Assembly (NCBI RefSeq): GCF_012027635.1 | Contig: NZ_SNUS01000001.1 | Location: forward strand, 1,178,001 to 1,242,000 | DNA length: 64,000 bases | Source of the DNA: Thermococcus sp. 21S9 | GTDB lineage: Archaea; Methanobacteriota_B; Thermococci; Thermococcales; Thermococcaceae | Reading direction: 5' to 3' | Shown: in pieces, positions 1 through 8,233 of the stretch | How positions within the stretch are numbered: the stretch's first letter is position 1 | Layout of the letters: every line of letters starts with the position of its first letter | Position numbers and translations under genes: made by a program | Notes under the pieces: model-generated | Database searches by the model: none | Told to the model about the DNA's origin: nothing | Seen by the model: only the letters and a program-made list of their open reading frames with translations

Positions 1-213
1 CTCGATTGCTATGTAGACGATGAACCCCTTCATCTGGACCGCCAGGGCGGTTTCAGTTTCGGTCACCTCGAAGAAGGAGAAGTTGTAGCCCTCCCTCTCT
101 GCCCTCGCTATGAGGAGGCCCTTTATTGAGAGCGTAACCGGCTTTTCTCCAATCTCGAAGATTAAATCCTCCGCGAACTCCCTTCGCGCTATCGAGTAAA
201 GCTCGTCCCTCAT
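1..213 (-). CDS. Conserved hypothetical protein, C-terminus outside the window
   Basis: An uninterrupted minus-strand frame of 71 codons begins with ATG at 213 and runs off the left edge. The visible N-terminus begins [13 protein letters not shown] and continues as a mixed alpha/beta sequence with no motif I recognise, no signal peptide and no membrane segment. A TATA-like CTTTTATCC lies about 25 bases upstream on the same strand (235-243), in the gap to divergent nikR. The codon usage fits the neighbours, so it is probably a real gene; its function is unknown. Confidence 0.55.
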   Translation of the reverse strand, partial: MRDELYSIARREFAEDLIFEIGEKPVTLSIKGLLIARAEREGYNFSFFEVTETETALAVQMKGFIVYIAIE

Positions 214-294
214 GCTCGAACCTACTCCGGTTCGGATAAAAGACTTTTGGAACAGATTTATAACTTCCGTGCCATCATCTCACTTGGTGGTGTT

Positions 295-711
295 ATGAAG
301 GTGGTTCGTTTCGGCGTCTCCGTACCCGAGGAGTTGCTCGAAAAGTTCGACAGGATAATCGAGGAGAAGGGCTACGTCAACAGGAGCGAGGCGATAAGGG
401 ACCTCATGAGGGACTTCATAATCAGGCACGAGTGGGAGACCGGCGATACCGAAGTCGCGGGGACGATAACGATGCTCTACAACCACGACGAGGCGGACGT
501 CGTCAAGGAACTCCTCGACCTGCAACACGAGTACCTTGAAGAAATCGTCTCCAGCATTCACGTCCACATGGACGAGCACAACTGCCTCGAGGTCGTCATC
601 GTCAAGGGAAAGGCGAGCAGGATAAAAGAGATAGCGGACAGGCTACTGAGCCTCAAGGGAGTGAAGCACGGCAAGCTCGTCATGACCGGAACCGGGAAGG
701 AGCTGGTTTAA
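295..711 (+). CDS. nikR: Nickel-responsive transcriptional regulator NikR
   Basis: 138 residues, the usual NikR length. An N-terminal ribbon-helix-helix DNA-binding domain (about 1-45, starting [15 protein letters not shown]) is followed by an ACT-like tetramerisation domain. The high-affinity Ni(II) ligands of the family are present: H78, H89, H91 and C97 ([10 protein letters not shown]). The ATG at 295 is chosen because GGTGGTG lies just upstream and a TATA box (TTTATAA, about 256-262) sits some 35 bases before it; an in-frame upstream extension lacks both. The family represses nickel uptake genes when nickel is replete. No nickel transporter is visible nearby. Its stop codon overlaps the convergent rqcH stop. 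Confidence 0.95.
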   Translation: MKVVRFGVSVPEELLEKFDRIIEEKGYVNRSEAIRDLMRDFIIRHEWETGDTEVAGTITMLYNHDEADVVKELLDLQHEYLEEIVSSIHVHMDEHNCLEVVIVKGKASRIKEIADRLLSLKGVKHGKLVMTGTGKELV

Positions 712-2660
712 CCCACCACCTCCACTATTTCTCCACCTCCCGGAGGCAGAATCGCGTTCAAATCCTCCTCACGAACCTTGTAGCCCCACTTCTCAAGGAT
801 TCCGCGAATCTTCTTGACGAGCTCGCCCTTCTTGAGCCTGCCGGGTCTTATGACGATGTACCTGTTCGTGTGGGCCTTAATCGCGTCAACGGGCGCGCAG
901 ACGACGTAGTCTTCCCCTTCGTAGTTTATCACGCCGACGGCTAACTTCAGCGGAAGCCCGCGAAGCCAGTTCCTCTTCCCGTAGACCATGAAGGCGCCCT
1001 TGCCGAGGTACTCACCGCTGGGAGCTTGCTTCGTCACCTGATTTGGATAGGCCCAGTAGGCGTCCGCTCCATACAGCCCCTGACTCCACGCTCTGCTCAT
1101 CGAAACCGCGAACTGGCAGGCCTCAAAGATGGTCTTCTCTCCAGCCTTTTGCCCGTCCTTGATGACGACGTGGGGAGCGCCGTAAACGTCGGCGTGGCAG
1201 TAGAGGTCGTTCTCGGTCATGTGCCTCTTTATGAGAACCTCGTTCGTTCCTGCATCTTTTCCCGCCAAGACAAGAAAGCCCTCGCTCGAAACGAACCAGC
1301 GGAACTTCTCGAACCACTTCTTCTTTCTCCTCTCGATTTTCTTGACGTTAAGTTCCTTCTTCATCTCCTCCTCGATGAGCTTCTCGACCTCGTCGAGCTT
1401 GCGCTTCGTGTCCTCGTAGGCTTTGAGCGCTCCCTCGTACTTGTGCTTGAACTTCTTGGCCTTCTCGTAGTAGAGCTCGGCGTTCTCGCCTATGCTTTTG
1501 TTGAGGTAGAGCTTGACCTTCTTTCCTTCCAGCTCAATCGTTACGGCTTTCTCCTTCGGGTCAATGGCCTTCACCATGAGCGCAACTCTGTTGCCCTCTT
1601 TTTTGCCCGCCTCTATTCTCCTTTTGAACTCCTCCCAGCCGAGCTTTTCCGTTGCCTTCCTGAACTCGTCCAAAAGCCTCTCTATGAGGGCGTAGTTCGC
1701 GTAGATTAAATCCCCTATCTCCTGGTTCTCGTTCATGGCCCTCTCGAAGCCCTTCAGCATCTCCTCCTGCTTCCTCAGCGTCGCCAGCAACTGTCTCTTC
1801 TTGTTTTCGAGCTTTCTCGTCCTCTCGATTTTGGCCTTCTCGATTGTGAGCTTACCGAAGTACTCGTCGAGGGCCTCGCTGAAGGTGGGGAAGTACTTCT
1901 TTTCAAGCCCCTCGTAGATTTTCAGCTCGATTGGAACGACGTCGTGCATGTTGCCGTCCTTGTAGACGATGTTCGGCCTCGGCTCGTCGTTGAAAGTTCT
2001 CATCATCGCCTCGTAGACCTTCCTCAAATCCTCATCACTCAGCTCTTTCACCGGCGTCGTCTTCTCGAAGCCGGCCCTTATTGAAATCTCCTCCGCGTAC
2101 ATCCCGCCCATGTTGAGCTTCCTCGCTAAGGCCCTGACGAGCTCAAGCTCCTCGTTCTCCCGCACAAGCTCAAGGAAGCGCTCGAAGCTGACCTCCAGCG
2201 GGTTCTCACGGGCTGGTGGGAACTTGTATTCTGCCTTGGGCTTTATCGCCCTGTCCTTGTACTCCTCGTACCTCAAAGCGGCAACAATCCGGTTCTCGGA
2301 ATCAACCAGAACGATGTTGCCCCTCCTGAAGAGCTCGCCGATGAGCGTGTAGTCGCCAACCCTAATCTTTACAATCCTGTCGAACTGATGTTGCTCTATC
2401 GCGTCGATGAACCCTCCGCTCAGGTGCTTTCTGAGAAGCATCGTGAAGCTTGAAGGCTGTTTCGGCGCCTCCTTGACGTAGCTCGTGAGATGGAACCTCT
2501 TTCCTGCCTGGAGGATTAAATCAGCTCTCCCCTCCTTCGTGCGGAGCTTAATCCTTATCTCGTCGCCGTCGTGGTAAACCTTGTCCACGCGAGAGCCAAC
2601 GAGCCACTGGAGTTCCCGCACAACGTAGCGAATATCAACACTACTCATCTCTTCCTTCAT
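708..2660 (-). CDS. rqcH: RqcH/NEMF-family ribosome quality control protein (NFACT)
   Basis: 650 residues with the NFACT layout: NFACT-N (about 1-270), helix-hairpin-helix and charged coiled-coil region (about 270-455), then the NFACT-R/DUF814 domain (about 460-580, ending near [18 protein letters not shown]). The D-R pair needed for tRNA engagement in bacterial RqcH is found here at D94-R95 (QFDRIVKIR). Family members bind obstructed large ribosomal subunits and, in bacteria, direct C-terminal alanine tailing. The start at 2660 follows GGGTGGGAG; a second in-frame ATG lies four codons later. The gene is single and convergent with nikR, the two stop codons sharing bases. Confidence 0.93.
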   Translation of the reverse strand: MKEEMSSVDIRYVVRELQWLVGSRVDKVYHDGDEIRIKLRTKEGRADLILQAGKRFHLTSYVKEAPKQPSSFTMLLRKHLSGGFIDAIEQHQFDRIVKIRVGDYTLIGELFRRGNIVLVDSENRIVAALRYEEYKDRAIKPKAEYKFPPARENPLEVSFERFLELVRENEELELVRALARKLNMGGMYAEEISIRAGFEKTTPVKELSDEDLRKVYEAMMRTFNDEPRPNIVYKDGNMHDVVPIELKIYEGLEKKYFPTFSEALDEYFGKLTIEKAKIERTRKLENKKRQLLATLRKQEEMLKGFERAMNENQEIGDLIYANYALIERLLDEFRKATEKLGWEEFKRRIEAGKKEGNRVALMVKAIDPKEKAVTIELEGKKVKLYLNKSIGENAELYYEKAKKFKHKYEGALKAYEDTKRKLDEVEKLIEEEMKKELNVKKIERRKKKWFEKFRWFVSSEGFLVLAGKDAGTNEVLIKRHMTENDLYCHADVYGAPHVVIKDGQKAGEKTIFEACQFAVSMSRAWSQGLYGADAYWAYPNQVTKQAPSGEYLGKGAFMVYGKRNWLRGLPLKLAVGVINYEGEDYVVCAPVDAIKAHTNRYIVIRPGRLKKGELVKKIRGILEKWGYKVREEDLNAILPPGGGEIVEVVG

Positions 2661-2699
2661 TCTCCCACCCGAAAAGAGTAGAGATGTGGAGTTAAAAGG

Positions 2700-2960
2700 T
2701 TAAACCCTGAGCGCGAGCAGAACGAGAGCTCCAGCAATCGCGAGGGATGCCCTTACCGCGTCGCTTTTCTCCCCCTCGACGGCCTCGCTCAGCAGTCCGA
2801 AGGACAGACCGACGAGTCCTATGTCGTAGAGCACGTACGCGAGCTTGGTGAAGGCGTCCATCGGCGATGCAATCACGTTCAGTATCGCACCAAGCAAAAC
2901 AACCGCCAGGGCACCCGCAATGAACCCGCTCTCCGTTCCTGCTATGTCCATCGCCCCCAT
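2700..2960 (-). CDS. Small hypothetical membrane protein
   Basis: About 86 residues. The ATG at 2960 is preferred because GGTGAT lies at normal spacing; in-frame codons further upstream lack such a site. Two to three hydrophobic segments are visible (about 10-30, 40-58 and 70-85), separated by a short charged stretch (EAVEGEKSDAVR). There is no recognisable domain or signal peptidase site. It stands alone between rqcH (same strand) and the divergent branching enzyme gene. Probably a real inner-membrane protein of unknown role. A competing open frame over the same bases lacks hydrophobic pattern and is rejected. Confidence 0.6.
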   Translation of the reverse strand: MGAMDIAGTESGFIAGALAVVLLGAILNVIASPMDAFTKLAYVLYDIGLVGLSFGLLSEAVEGEKSDAVRASLAIAGALVLLALRV

Positions 2961-3065
2961 GCAATCACCATACACAGTTGGAACCGGAGGATAAAACGTT
3001 TTCCATGCACATTACTGGTCACGGTGACAGGTCTGTTCCGAATAAGGTTAAATACGATGAAGCGT

Positions 3066-3082
3066 AAACACCTCCGGTGATA
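3066..3082 (+). promoter_or_regulatory. Partial Thermococcales glycolytic motif at the branching enzyme promoter
   Basis: AAACAC-N5-GTGATA matches the TATCAC-N5-GTGATA motif bound by Tgr/TrmBL1 at 10 of 12 positions with the correct 5-base spacer. It lies about 25 bases downstream of a TATA-like GGTTAAATACG (3049-3059), near the expected start of transcription. The GGTGAT part also serves as the ribosome binding site, so chance overlap is possible. Confidence 0.35.
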
Positions 3083-3085
3083 CAG

Positions 3086-5191
3086 ATGAGGGGCTACCTG
3101 ACGTTCGTCCTTCACACTCACCTACCCTACGTTAGAAAGCACGGCAAGTGGCCCTTCGGCGAGGAGTGGCTCTACGAGGCGATGAGCGAGAGTTACCTAC
3201 CCCTGCTCATGGAGTTCGAGCGCTTGAGGGGCTCCCTCAACTTCCAGCTCGTCGTGAACATAACGCCCGTCCTGATGGAACAGCTGGCCGACGACTACGT
3301 CAAGGCCGAGTTCGAGAAGTATCTCTTGAGGAAAATCGAAAGAACCCGGGAAGACCTTGAATCTGGCAAATACCCCGAGAAGCCCGTTAAAGAAGTCCTC
3401 CGTCACTTCGAGCGCGTTTACTCCTACTGGAAGGCCATAAACGGCGACGTAATCGGCAAGTTCCGGGAGCTTCAGGAGGAGGGTTACCTTGAAATCATAA
3501 CCTCCCCCGCGACGCACGCCTACCTGCCCCTTCTCCTGAGAGATGAGTCAATACGCTCCCAGATAGCCAACGGAATAGCAACCTACGAGAAGCACTTCGG
3601 AAGGAGACCTCGTGGAATGTGGGTTTCCGAGTGCGCCTACCGGCCTTCCGGCGAGTGGGAGCTCCCGGGCGGAAGAAAGGTCGAGAGGAAGGGGATAGAG
3701 AAGTTCCTCGAGGAGTTTGGAATCAAGTACTTCTTCGTCGAGAGCAACCTCATTGACAACGGACCGGTGAGCGACTCCTATGGCGCCCCGGTTCCTACCG
3801 GTTCTCTCGCGACGCTCAGGCCCTACTGGGTTAAGGGGTCAAACGTTGCGGTCTTCGGCAGGAACCGCGAGACGGGACATCAGGTCTGGAGCGCCCACTA
3901 CGGCTACCCCGGCGACTTCCATTACCGGGAGTTCCACAGGAAGGCCGAGCGGAGCGGTAACCAGTACTGGCGCGTAACAGGTAAAGACGTTGATTTGGGT
4001 GAGAAGGACTTCTACGACCCCGAGAAGGCCCTTGAGCGGGTTGAAGAGCACGCGAGGCACTTCGTTTCCCTCGTCGAGAACCTGCTCGCGAGGTTCGAGG
4101 GGGAAACCGGTGAGAAGGGGATAATCGTTGCCCCCTACGACACCGAGCTCTTCGGCCACTGGTGGTACGAGGGTGTTAAGTGGCTTGGCAGGGTTCTTGA
4201 GCTTCTTGCTGAGAGGGGAATCAAAACGACGACGCTTTCGGCCTTTCTCTCAAAATACTCTGGAGAGAGGCTTGAGGTTGAACTTCCCGAGGGCTCGTGG
4301 GGCGCCAACGCGGACCATTCAACGTGGTGGAACGAGGAAACCGAGTGGACGTGGGAGGAAATCTACCGCGCGGAGGAGCGTATGGTCGCGCTGGCGAGCC
4401 GTTTTTACGGGAAGGATAAGCTCGGCGACAGGGCGATAGAACAGCTCGCGAGGGAGCTTCTAATCCTTGAAGCGAGCGACTGGCAGTTCCTCATAACGAC
4501 GGGCCAGGCGGAGGCCTACGCCGAGAGGCGCGTTCTGCTCCACAGCAGGGACTTCCACAGGCTCGCCAACGAGGTCGTCAAATACTTCAACACCGGCGAG
4601 ATGGACGTTTCACTCCTCGAGGAGCTTGAGGAGCGCGACAACCCCTTCAGGCCGGTGGTAGTTGCTCACTACGCCAGCGACAGCCCTCCAGAACTGGAGG
4701 AGTTCGTTGAGCCACCGAAGGTTCCGCCTGAGGATGAGTCCACCTCAGAAACTCCAGATGAGAATGAAGTTTCTGCCAGGAAACGTGCTGAAGAGACAGG
4801 GAGCGGAAACAGTGCCCGAGAAAATGTCGTTGGAATTTCAGATGCCGGAGAACAGAGGGAAGAACGGGCAGAGAGGTTCTACGCGAGTTCGCTCGCCTTC
4901 ATGAAGAGGAGGAGGCCGAAGGTTCCCCTCTCGAAGAGGATTGACACGAGGCTGACGAAGAGGGTAGAGAAAACTAAAAAGAAGCCCGGGAAGCCAGAAA
5001 CCGAGAAGAAACGCGCGCCGAAGATTAAACGTCTCATAGACGTCAAGGGCATAGGGCCCAAAACCCTCGCGAGGCTTAACAGGGCCGGGATAAAGACGCC
5101 CGAAGATTTACTTCGCGCGGACCTTGAGGAGCTCGCGAGGAAGAGCGGGGTTTCAATAAAAAGGTTGAGAAGGTTCGTGGAGCAACTTTAG
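3086..5191 (+). CDS. GH57 1,4-alpha-glucan branching enzyme with C-terminal HhH tail
   Basis: 701 residues. The N-terminal GH57 barrel carries the family signatures LHTHLPYVR, the nucleophile in MWVSECAYRPSG (E182) and the acid/base in PYDTELFGHWW (D352). The product closely resembles the characterised T. kodakarensis branching enzyme TK1436, including its dispensable C-terminal extension: a low-complexity charged linker (about 545-640) leading to a helix-hairpin-helix pair (about 650-701, VKGIGPKTLARLNRAGI). It forms alpha-1,6 branches in glycogen-like polymers. The start at ATG 3086 follows GGTGAT; an in-frame GTG at 3077 overlaps that site. Transcribed alone. Confidence 0.93.
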   Translation: MRGYLTFVLHTHLPYVRKHGKWPFGEEWLYEAMSESYLPLLMEFERLRGSLNFQLVVNITPVLMEQLADDYVKAEFEKYLLRKIERTREDLESGKYPEKPVKEVLRHFERVYSYWKAINGDVIGKFRELQEEGYLEIITSPATHAYLPLLLRDESIRSQIANGIATYEKHFGRRPRGMWVSECAYRPSGEWELPGGRKVERKGIEKFLEEFGIKYFFVESNLIDNGPVSDSYGAPVPTGSLATLRPYWVKGSNVAVFGRNRETGHQVWSAHYGYPGDFHYREFHRKAERSGNQYWRVTGKDVDLGEKDFYDPEKALERVEEHARHFVSLVENLLARFEGETGEKGIIVAPYDTELFGHWWYEGVKWLGRVLELLAERGIKTTTLSAFLSKYSGERLEVELPEGSWGANADHSTWWNEETEWTWEEIYRAEERMVALASRFYGKDKLGDRAIEQLARELLILEASDWQFLITTGQAEAYAERRVLLHSRDFHRLANEVVKYFNTGEMDVSLLEELEERDNPFRPVVVAHYASDSPPELEEFVEPPKVPPEDESTSETPDENEVSARKRAEETGSGNSARENVVGISDAGEQREERAERFYASSLAFMKRRRPKVPLSKRIDTRLTKRVEKTKKKPGKPETEKKRAPKIKRLIDVKGIGPKTLARLNRAGIKTPEDLLRADLEELARKSGVSIKRLRRFVEQL

Positions 5192-5922
5192 AGGAACGCG
5201 TGCCTGTGCTTGTAGAGGCCAACGATGGCGCTTCCGATGAGGTAGAGCTCGACCGCCGCGAGGAGGACGAGAAATGCCAGGTATGCCTTAACGGTTCCTG
5301 CGCTCCAGTGGGTCTTCTGCATAATCTCTGCTATTTTTTCTGGGCTTGCAAGTGCCTTCAGGCCGTATGAAATGGCGCTCATTCCCGTTACAATCGGAAT
5401 TGGCATCGCCGAATACGCCAGCAGAAGCCCGAGGTGGCCCCTCCTCTGGAGGGATAGCATTGAGAGTATAATCGGGACCGCAAGAATCAGGGCCGTTATG
5501 GCCAGGAACTGGTTGAGGTAGAATCCGCTGAGTATAAAATACGCCGTCATTCCAAAGAGGTATTTCCTGTAAGCCTTTTTGAGCTCCGCCAGCTTTTCCG
5601 GCTTAAAGTCGTACTCCGCGGAGCGTGAGTATAGGAGAATCTTGTCGGCCATCTTCAGGTAGTTCTTCTTGCCCTCCTTTTCTATTGCCTTGTCGGTGCT
5701 CATGAGCTTGAATTCCTTAGCCTTCTTGTAGAAGAACTCCGCGAGTTCAACGTTGTCCTTCTCGGCTTCCTCTGCGAGTTTCTTGAAGTTCTCCACGGCC
5801 TCCCTGATTTTCTCCTTCACTCTGGCCTTCTCCTTCTCCGTGAGAACTGTGAGCCTGTCTATTCTATCGAGGGTGGATTCAAGAACCTCCGCTGTGTCGA
5901 GCAGAATATCCTTGCTCTTCAC
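5188..5922 (-). CDS. Hypothetical four-helix membrane protein with charged N-terminal domain
   Basis: 244 residues. The first 115 residues are highly charged and helical, probably cytoplasmic and coiled-coil forming (EKEKARVKEKIREAVENF). About four membrane helices follow (roughly 122-140, 143-160, 165-190 and 212-236). I do not recognise a named family. The stop overlaps that of the convergent branching enzyme. The start at 5922 follows GGAGGTG in the reverse direction. It lies just downstream of the MetS-like gene on the same strand with a 36-base gap, so it may be cotranscribed with the NSS transporter, though no functional tie is evident. Confidence 0.75.
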   Translation of the reverse strand: MKSKDILLDTAEVLESTLDRIDRLTVLTEKEKARVKEKIREAVENFKKLAEEAEKDNVELAEFFYKKAKEFKLMSTDKAIEKEGKKNYLKMADKILLYSRSAEYDFKPEKLAELKKAYRKYLFGMTAYFILSGFYLNQFLAITALILAVPIILSMLSLQRRGHLGLLLAYSAMPIPIVTGMSAISYGLKALASPEKIAEIMQKTHWSAGTVKAYLAFLVLLAAVELYLIGSAIVGLYKHRHAFL

Positions 5923-5958
5923 GGTTACACCTCCAAAATTTGAAAAGAAAGAAGGGCC

Positions 5959-6066
5959 TTAAGACCCTTGTGCCTTCTCGGCCTGGAGGAGCTTTCCAAT
6001 GCTCCAGTACATCAGTGCAAAAATAACAAACCAGGCAAAGAGCATATAGATTACCCAGCTTCCCAT
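5959..6066 (-). CDS. MetS-like small subunit of the NSS transporter (35 residues)
   Basis: A short frame begins with ATG at 6066, directly after GAGGTGGTGACG, and encodes a single hydrophobic helix (residues 4-24, YMLFAWFVIFALMYWSIG) followed by a short polar tail ending AQGS. It starts 10 bases after the stop of the NSS transporter, and its ribosome site overlaps that stop, a clear sign of translational coupling. NSS transporters of the MetP type are partnered with such one-helix MetS subunits. Assignment rests on size, topology and position rather than on strong sequence identity. It would be missed by length-limited gene finding. Confidence 0.72.
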   Translation of the reverse strand: MGSWVIYMLFAWFVIFALMYWSIGKLLQAEKAQGS

Positions 6067-6076
6067 CGTCACCACC

Positions 6077-7636
6077 TCAGACCTTTATGATAACCTCGTT
6101 CTTCTCGAGCTCCTCGCCGTACTTCTTCTTGATGGAGTAGTAGCTCTCGATGAATCCAAGGGCCCACATGATGATTATTGCAATCCTTGCCGGCCACTCA
6201 AGGGTGGTTCCAATGAGGCTCTTGGCCATTCCGAACAGCGGTATCAGGAGGAGTATTGGTGCGATGTAGAGGATTATTGGCTTGTACCACTCTGGAACCT
6301 TCATCCAGGCTCCCTCGTGGAGCTCCTTCCAGAAGTTGTCGGGCTTGAAGAGGTACACTGCAACGATGATGTCAAACAGAGCCAGCAGGGTCAGCTGGAA
6401 GCTTACCCAGGCGTCGACCTGGTCCATGTAACCGCTGATGTAAATGACGGGCAGTCCTGCGATGAGGTAGATTATGAAGGTGACCCAGGTTCCGACCTTC
6501 CTCTTTATGCCAAGGTCCTCTTCGAGCAGTGCGACGACGTAGTTGTACATGGCTATTGCCGACGTGAATCCTGCGAACCAGAGCAGGAGGAACCAGAGTG
6601 CACCGAAGATTCTTCCTGCGTCACCCATGCTGACGAAGGCGTTTGGCAGGCTCGTATATGAGAATCCAAGTCCGAACTTGTGTCCAATCCAGGAGAGCAC
6701 CTCGGTCTTGCCCTTTGCAAGGACGTCGGGCGGGACAATCTTCGGGGCGTAGGCGGTGGCGAGGGGTATGGCTATTGAACCACCGAGGACAACCTCGGCG
6801 AACTCGTTGAGTGAGACGGTGGCTATACCCGAGAGGGCGACGTCATCCTTGGGGCCAAGGTAGCTGGCGTAGTTCTGGATGATACCCATACCCAGAGAGA
6901 GGGTGAAGAAGATTTGTCCCGTCGCAGCGAGCATGACCGCCGCGAAGTGCTCCTTCAGGTAAGCCCAGTTCGGGCTCCAGATGAACTTGAAGCCGTCTAT
7001 GGTGCTCCAGTTCGGGTCGACCGGCGAACCGAGAACGAATATGTATCCGACCATTATGATGGCGAAGACGTACAGGAGTGGCATCATTATCTTGACCCAT
7101 CTCTCGATACCCTTGCTGACACCCTGGCCGACAGCTATCGCCAGGAGAATCACGGTGATGCCCCAGAAGAACATGACCTCCGTGTGGTTGCTGAGGTACT
7201 GGACGAAGAAGTCACCAGTGTTCTTACCAAAGTACGCTCCGGTTATGCTGAACCAGGAGTAGGCCGCTGACCAGCCGATGAGGTGCAGGTAGTAGCTGTT
7301 CAGGAGCAGGGTCAGCGAGAACGCGAGCATACCGCTTATGACGCCCCACCAGAGGGCGCTTCTCGGCTTGACGCTCTCCCTTGCCATGAGGTAGTAAGTT
7401 GGTCCGAGGGTACCGTGGCCATACTTGCCACCGTAACGACCTGCCACCCACTCAATCCACATCACTGGGATACCGAGGAAGAACAGCGCTATGAAATACG
7501 GCACCATGAAGGCGCCGCCACCGTTCTGGGCGACCTGGGTTGGGAACCTTACGAAGTTACCAAGGCCGACCGCGTTTCCAGCCATGGCCAAAATTAAACC
7601 AATCTTGGTCGCCCATTGGTCCCTCTGCTGCTCCAC
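6077..7636 (-). CDS. Sodium-dependent NSS-family amino acid transporter (MetP-like)
   Basis: 519 residues with about 12 membrane helices. The TM1 signature GNAVGLGNFVRFP, where Na+ and substrate bind in LeuT-fold NSS proteins, is intact at residues 16-28, followed by the QNGGGAFMVPYF segment. The start is GTG at 7636 with GGAGGTGG six bases upstream. The family imports amino acids such as methionine, alanine or aromatic residues by sodium symport; the substrate here cannot be read from sequence. A MetS-like subunit follows. It is divergent from gdhA, so the imported amino acid could feed the peptide/amino acid catabolism in which gdhA takes part (inference). Confidence 0.93.
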   Translation of the reverse strand: MEQQRDQWATKIGLILAMAGNAVGLGNFVRFPTQVAQNGGGAFMVPYFIALFFLGIPVMWIEWVAGRYGGKYGHGTLGPTYYLMARESVKPRSALWWGVISGMLAFSLTLLLNSYYLHLIGWSAAYSWFSITGAYFGKNTGDFFVQYLSNHTEVMFFWGITVILLAIAVGQGVSKGIERWVKIMMPLLYVFAIIMVGYIFVLGSPVDPNWSTIDGFKFIWSPNWAYLKEHFAAVMLAATGQIFFTLSLGMGIIQNYASYLGPKDDVALSGIATVSLNEFAEVVLGGSIAIPLATAYAPKIVPPDVLAKGKTEVLSWIGHKFGLGFSYTSLPNAFVSMGDAGRIFGALWFLLLWFAGFTSAIAMYNYVVALLEEDLGIKRKVGTWVTFIIYLIAGLPVIYISGYMDQVDAWVSFQLTLLALFDIIVAVYLFKPDNFWKELHEGAWMKVPEWYKPIILYIAPILLLIPLFGMAKSLIGTTLEWPARIAIIIMWALGFIESYYSIKKKYGEELEKNEVIIKV

Positions 7637-7942
7637 TTTTAACCACCTCCAATCAAGGCTGTATTATACCAGGGTGAGGTGCCCACATTGGGGGCACTAT
7701 GTATAAGGGTTTTCATTGTTTAAAAAGCTTTTTGAGCCCGTTTTTCGACGAAAGACGATTTACTTTTCCGTAAAATAACTCGAAATCCTTTCATTGTCAT
7801 TTTTTCAGACGTGTCCGCTCAACGGCGGGTTTTAGGGGTCATTATGACAAAAGGTTTTAGAATCGAACTGCCAATGTGACAAAGAAAAGTATGAAATGTT
7901 ATTCACGAAAGGGTTTTTAATGGTGACGCTCAAGACAGACCC
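7637..7942. other. Intergenic promoter region between the NSS transporter and the sRNA/gdhA
   Basis: AT-rich and without a credible gene. It contains the transporter's promoter (CTTATACAT-like TATA near 7699-7707, minus strand) and several related TGACA/TGTCA elements: TTGTCAT near 7795, a palindrome GTCATTATGAC at 7838-7848, and GTGACAAAG near 7877-7885. These may be regulator sites, but no regulator can be named. Confidence 0.4.
7906..7921 (+). promoter_or_regulatory. BRE/TATA promoter of the C/D box sRNA
   Basis: CGAAAG (BRE-like) followed by TTTTTAAT (7914-7921). The distance from the TATA centre to the 5' stem of the sRNA at 7943 is about 25 bases, the normal archaeal spacing to the transcription start. 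Confidence 0.65.
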
Positions 7943-8001
7943 GCCCGATGATTGGAACGAGAGTGAGCTGACGGGATGATGACCGACTTCTCGCTGAGGG
8001 C
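7943..8001 (+). ncRNA. C/D box guide sRNA
   Basis: A textbook archaeal C/D architecture is visible: terminal stem GCCC (7943-7946) pairing with GGGC (7998-8001); box C ATGATTG (7948-7954, slightly degenerate); 13-base guide; box D' CTGA (7968-7971); 4-base spacer; box C' ATGATGA (7976-7982, perfect); 11-base guide CCGACTTCTCG; box D CTGA (7994-7997). A BRE/TATA promoter lies at the right distance and a T-rich run (CTTTTCTT) follows near 8007. Such RNAs guide 2'-O-methylation of rRNA or tRNA through L7Ae, Nop5 and fibrillarin. I did not identify the targets. It lies on the same strand as, and just upstream of, gdhA. Confidence 0.87.
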
Positions 8002-8166
8002 TTTCGAACTTTTCTTCACCGTTGCACCTCAATGTTCACCAATGTTCATAAAATCTTGGATGCACATCCCTCTTTTTGGCTAAAAATTTCGGGAGCGCTT
8101 TTTATTTCTTCGAAAATTTGAGATGCTAACTTTTTGTTGCAAACTAAGCCTTCTCCTGCCTTCTTT

Positions 8167-8183
8167 GCCGAAAGGTTTATATA
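8167..8183 (+). promoter_or_regulatory. gdhA promoter
   Basis: BRE-like GCCGAAAG (8167-8174) precedes a strong TATA box TTTATATA (8176-8183). Transcription is expected near 8207, leaving a 5' leader of about 27 bases that includes the GAGGTGAT ribosome site at 8222-8229. The strength fits the very abundant glutamate dehydrogenase of Thermococcales. Confidence 0.8.
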
Positions 8184-8233
8184 TGCAAATGCCTAAGAGT
8201 ACCTCGCAGATTACCGAAACTGAGGTGATAGAG

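Noticed and set aside
2692-2964. Alternative frame over the small membrane protein gene
   Set aside because: Arg/Gly-rich shadow translation; the hydrophobic frame at 2700-2960 has the ribosome site.
7832-8032. Minus-strand frame of 66 codons over the C/D sRNA
   Set aside because: No ribosome site, and the stretch is explained by the sRNA on the plus strand.
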